Assembly: GCA_013349595.1 (NCBI GenBank) | Contig: DUZI01000063.1 | Location: 1 to 8,621, forward strand | Length of the DNA stretch: 8,621 nt | Reading direction: 5' to 3' | Origin: Nitrospirota bacterium | Lineage (GTDB): Bacteria; Nitrospirota; Thermodesulfovibrionia; Thermodesulfovibrionales; Dissulfurispiraceae | Shown: positions 6,833-8,621 of the stretch, piece by piece | Layout of the letters: every line of letters starts with the position of its first letter | Position numbering within the stretch: the first letter of the stretch is position 1 | Made by a program: the position numbers and the translations under genes | The notes under the pieces: model-generated | Told to the model about the DNA's origin: nothing | What the model saw: the letters and a program-made list of their open reading frames with translations, nothing else | Databases searched by the model: none

Positions 6833-6970
6833 GATTTATTTAATTAATATTGTAATAAATTTTATTTATTTGACCTCTTATTTAGTAGTAGTTTAGTCTT
6901 ATAACCGTTTTTAAAAATCTATAAAAAGCAATATATTTTGCTTCATAAACCCAAACAAAAGGAGGAATCT
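6827..6970 (+). promoter_or_regulatory. dsrA: Divergent smc/dsrA regulatory region, 5' leader of dsrA
   Basis: This is a very AT-rich stretch. GGTCAA (6827-6832, the smc -35 on the other strand) is mirrored by TTGACC (6870-6875), each continuing into TTTATTTA-like sequence, so 6827-6875 is a loose dyad of about 49 bp. TTGACC 6870-6875 could be the dsrA -35, but the -10 at suitable spacing (TAGTCT, 6894-6899) is poor. TATAAC (6900-6905) and TATAAA (6920-6925) are alternative -10 boxes without a good -35. I cannot identify a match to FNR, Rex or HcpR site consensus. Confidence 0.3.
6958..6966 (+). promoter_or_regulatory. dsrA: Ribosome-binding site of dsrA (decides the start)
   Basis: AAAGGAGGA ends 4 nt before the ATG at 6971, a near-perfect anti-16S match. 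It selects 6971 over the in-frame upstream ATG at 6938, whose extra residues (MLHKPKQKEES) would be encoded by the leader and the Shine-Dalgarno itself. The same CAAAAGGAGGAA string recurs before dsrB. Confidence 0.85.
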
Positions 6971-8155
6971 ATGCCAAAGACTTATGCAACTCCCATGCTT
7001 GACGAGCTTGAAAAGGGACCCTTTCCAAGTTTCGTTACGGAGATGAAAAAAGCAGCGGCAAAGTCCGATATGGCTGCAGATGCACTCGGACAACTTGAAA
7101 GATGTTTTAAGGACAATAAGACTCATTGGAAACACGGTGGTATCGTCGGTGTTCGTGGTTATGGTAGTGGTGTTATTGGTAGATACTCAGACTTGCCTGA
7201 AGAATTTCCAGAGGTAGCTCACTTTCACACTGTTAGAATTAACTCAATTGCAGGTCTTTTTTACAAGGCTTCATTTCTTAAAGAAATGTGTGATATATGG
7301 GAAAAATATGGCAGCGGTTTAACCAATTTTCACGGGTCCACTGGAGATTTAATTTTACTTGGTACTAAAACTGAAGCCCTTGAGCCTATCTTTACTGAAT
7401 TTTCTTCAAGGGGATGGGACCTTGGCGGTTCAGGTTCAGCAATGAGAACACCAAGTTGTTGTGTTGGACCAGCAAGGTGTGAATGGTCAAACATAAACAC
7501 ACTCGATATTACTTATGCAATAACACAAGAATTTCAAGATGAAATGCACAGACCAGCATTTCCATATAAATTTAAATTTAAAACTGTTGGTTGTGCTGTT
7601 GACTGTAATGCAGCTATTGCTCGTGCAGACTGTTCTATAATAGGAACATGGAAGGGCAAGATAGATATTAATCAAGATGAAGTTGCAAATTATGCAAAAA
7701 AGGGTATGAATATCTCTGAAGAGATTGTTAATTTATGCCCAAGTAAATGTATGTCTTATGATGGTAAAAAACTTACCATTAATGACGATGATTGTATAAG
7801 GTGTATGCATTGCATTACAAGGATGACAAAGGCTTTAAAACCAACAGGTGAAAAGGGTGCAAGCATATTGATAGGTAGTAAAGCTCCTTTTGTCATTGGT
7901 GCAACCTTGTCATGGGTTATAATCCCATTTATGAAGATGGAGCCGCCCTATACAGAATTCTTTGATTTAGTTCGCAAGATGTGGGAATGGTGGGATGAGC
8001 ATGGTAAAAATAGAGAGAGAATTGGTGAGCTTATCATTAGAAGAGGCATGAGAGAGTTCCTTGAATATATTGGTGTTGACCCTATGCCTCAACAAATAAA
8101 AGAACCAAGAAGAGACCCATTCTACTTCTGGGCAGAATCAGATTTTACGGAATAA
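6971..8155 (+). CDS. dsrA: Dissimilatory sulfite reductase, alpha subunit
   Basis: This 394-aa cytoplasmic subunit forms, with DsrB, the alpha2beta2 siroheme enzyme that reduces sulfite with DsrC as sulfur acceptor. The sulfite-reductase fold is clear from GGIVGVRGYGSGVIGRYSD (56-74) and HFHTVRINS (84-92), plus GSGLTNFHGSTGDL (114-127). The coupled siroheme/[4Fe-4S] ligands are C164-x5-C170 (CVGPARC) and C208-x3-C212 (CAVDC), with basic residues K200, K202 and K204 ahead of them. An inserted ferredoxin domain supplies C256, C275, C278 and C281 (CPSKC and CIRCMHC). The C-terminus has GKNRERIGELI and DPFYFW, typical of DsrA. It is somewhat shorter at the N-terminus than the roughly 420-440 aa of Desulfovibrio-type DsrA. 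The usual CPNDC is replaced by CAVDC, with all ligand Cys kept. The start is set by AAAGGAGGA 4 nt upstream. dsrB follows after 28 bp, so the two are one operon. Whether the enzyme runs in the reductive or oxidative direction cannot be fixed without dsrC, dsrD or dsrEFH. Confidence 0.98.
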   Translation: MPKTYATPMLDELEKGPFPSFVTEMKKAAAKSDMAADALGQLERCFKDNKTHWKHGGIVGVRGYGSGVIGRYSDLPEEFPEVAHFHTVRINSIAGLFYKASFLKEMCDIWEKYGSGLTNFHGSTGDLILLGTKTEALEPIFTEFSSRGWDLGGSGSAMRTPSCCVGPARCEWSNINTLDITYAITQEFQDEMHRPAFPYKFKFKTVGCAVDCNAAIARADCSIIGTWKGKIDINQDEVANYAKKGMNISEEIVNLCPSKCMSYDGKKLTINDDDCIRCMHCITRMTKALKPTGEKGASILIGSKAPFVIGATLSWVIIPFMKMEPPYTEFFDLVRKMWEWWDEHGKNRERIGELIIRRGMREFLEYIGVDPMPQQIKEPRRDPFYFWAESDFTE

Positions 8156-8161
8156 TCTAAT

Positions 8162-8173
8162 CAAAAGGAGGAA
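8162..8173 (+). promoter_or_regulatory. dsrB: Ribosome-binding site of dsrB
   Basis: CAAAAGGAGGAA lies in the 28-bp dsrA-dsrB gap. The GGAGG core (8167-8171) is 12 nt from the ATG at 8184, somewhat longer than ideal. The site is the same 12-base string as at dsrA, suggesting matched translation of the two subunits. Confidence 0.7.
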
Positions 8174-8183
8174 ATAGATAAAT

Positions 8184-8621
8184 ATGGCAACGCCACAAAG
8201 AAAAACAGATATAGGACCACCTCATTACAAAGAGTATCTACCACCTGTTATACAAAAGAATTATGGAGATTGGAAGTTTCATGAAATAATCAATCCAGGT
8301 GTAATGGTTCACACAGCAAACAGTGGTGATAAGATTTGGAGTGTGAGGGTTGCATCCCCAAGATTACTTAGCACCGATACAGTTAGGGAAATAGCAGATA
8401 TTGCAGAGAAGTATTGTAATGGATATGTAAGATTTACCACAAGAAATAATATTGAGTTCCTCGTCTCTGAGGAAAAAAATATTGAGCCTCTTGTCAATGA
8501 ACTCAAAAGCAGAAAATACATGATTGGTGGAATCGGCTCAAGGGTTAGTAACATTGTTCATACACAAGGATGGATTCATTGTCACAGTGCTGCCGTTGAT
8601 GCATCTGCACTTGTTAAAGTA
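8184..8621 (+). CDS. dsrB: Dissimilatory sulfite reductase, beta subunit (5' part, runs off the right edge)
   Basis: The window holds 146 codons from ATG 8184 and the frame is open at 8621. The protein begins MATPQRKTDIGPPHYKEYLPP, then KNYGDWKFHEIINPGVMVHT, and KIWSVRVASPRLLSTDTVRE (residues 50-69). YVRFTTRNNIEFLV (81-94) and IGGIGSRVSNIVHTQGWIHCHSAAVDAS (115-142) follow. These are the characteristic N-terminal and first ferritin-like/siroheme-lobe segments of DsrB, the paralogue of DsrA that carries the functional siroheme site. The Cys ligands and the ferredoxin domain lie beyond the edge and cannot be checked. It lies 28 bp after dsrA on the same strand. Confidence 0.96.
   Translation, partial: MATPQRKTDIGPPHYKEYLPPVIQKNYGDWKFHEIINPGVMVHTANSGDKIWSVRVASPRLLSTDTVREIADIAEKYCNGYVRFTTRNNIEFLVSEEKNIEPLVNELKSRKYMIGGIGSRVSNIVHTQGWIHCHSAAVDASALVKV

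Noticed and set aside
6938..6970. Upstream in-frame ATG for dsrA at 6938
   Set aside because: It has no Shine-Dalgarno, and its extra codons run through the strong AAAGGAGGA that serves ATG 6971.
1..8621. CRISPR array, tRNA, rRNA or riboswitch
   Set aside because: I saw no regularly spaced repeats, no tRNA-like cloverleaf and no rRNA sequence, and could not recognise any riboswitch core.

Overview
The window looks like part of the chromosome of an AT-rich, anaerobic sulfur-metabolising bacterium. The diagnostic genes are dsrA (complete) and dsrB (5' part), the alpha and beta subunits of dissimilatory sulfite reductase. The DsrA sequence, including GCAVDC instead of the usual GCPNDC at the siroheme/iron-sulfur site, recalls Thermodesulfovibrio-like Nitrospirota to me. 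That placement is from memory and not from a search, so it is tentative.

Layout from left to right. (1) Positions 1-836, minus strand: a damaged gene for a secreted or lipoprotein-like protein of unknown function, running off the left edge. It carries an in-frame TGA and a scrambled start. The start region holds a 61-bp segment bounded by 9-bp inverted repeats. Flipping that segment on paper restores a clean in-frame signal peptide, and this is the most unusual thing in the window. (2) About 867-1888: roughly 1 kb with no intact gene. It holds two oppositely oriented copies of a dispersed repeat with an AACCACAGAG core, a 50-bp imperfect tandem repeat, and a collapsed, internally deleted IS4-type transposase relic. 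A strong hairpin (terminator) lies next to the following gene. (3) 1889-6796, minus strand: smc (chromosome structural maintenance ATPase), followed with no gap by a GlcD/D-lactate-dehydrogenase-type FAD oxidase that starts with GTG immediately after the smc stop. (4) 6797-6970: a divergent promoter region. A good sigma70-like promoter for smc ends 6 nt before its ATG, predicting a leaderless or nearly leaderless transcript, and a small palindrome sits in its spacer. (5) 6971-8621, plus strand: dsrA then dsrB, 28 bp apart, each with an AAAAGGAGGAA ribosome-binding site.

The dsrAB pair makes the catalytic core of sulfite reduction (or, in some lineages, reverse sulfur oxidation). The FAD oxidase could feed electrons from a 2-hydroxy acid such as lactate or glycolate into the same metabolism, but its only physical link here is to smc. 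The left third looks like a decaying accessory region, and the right two thirds is compact core genome.
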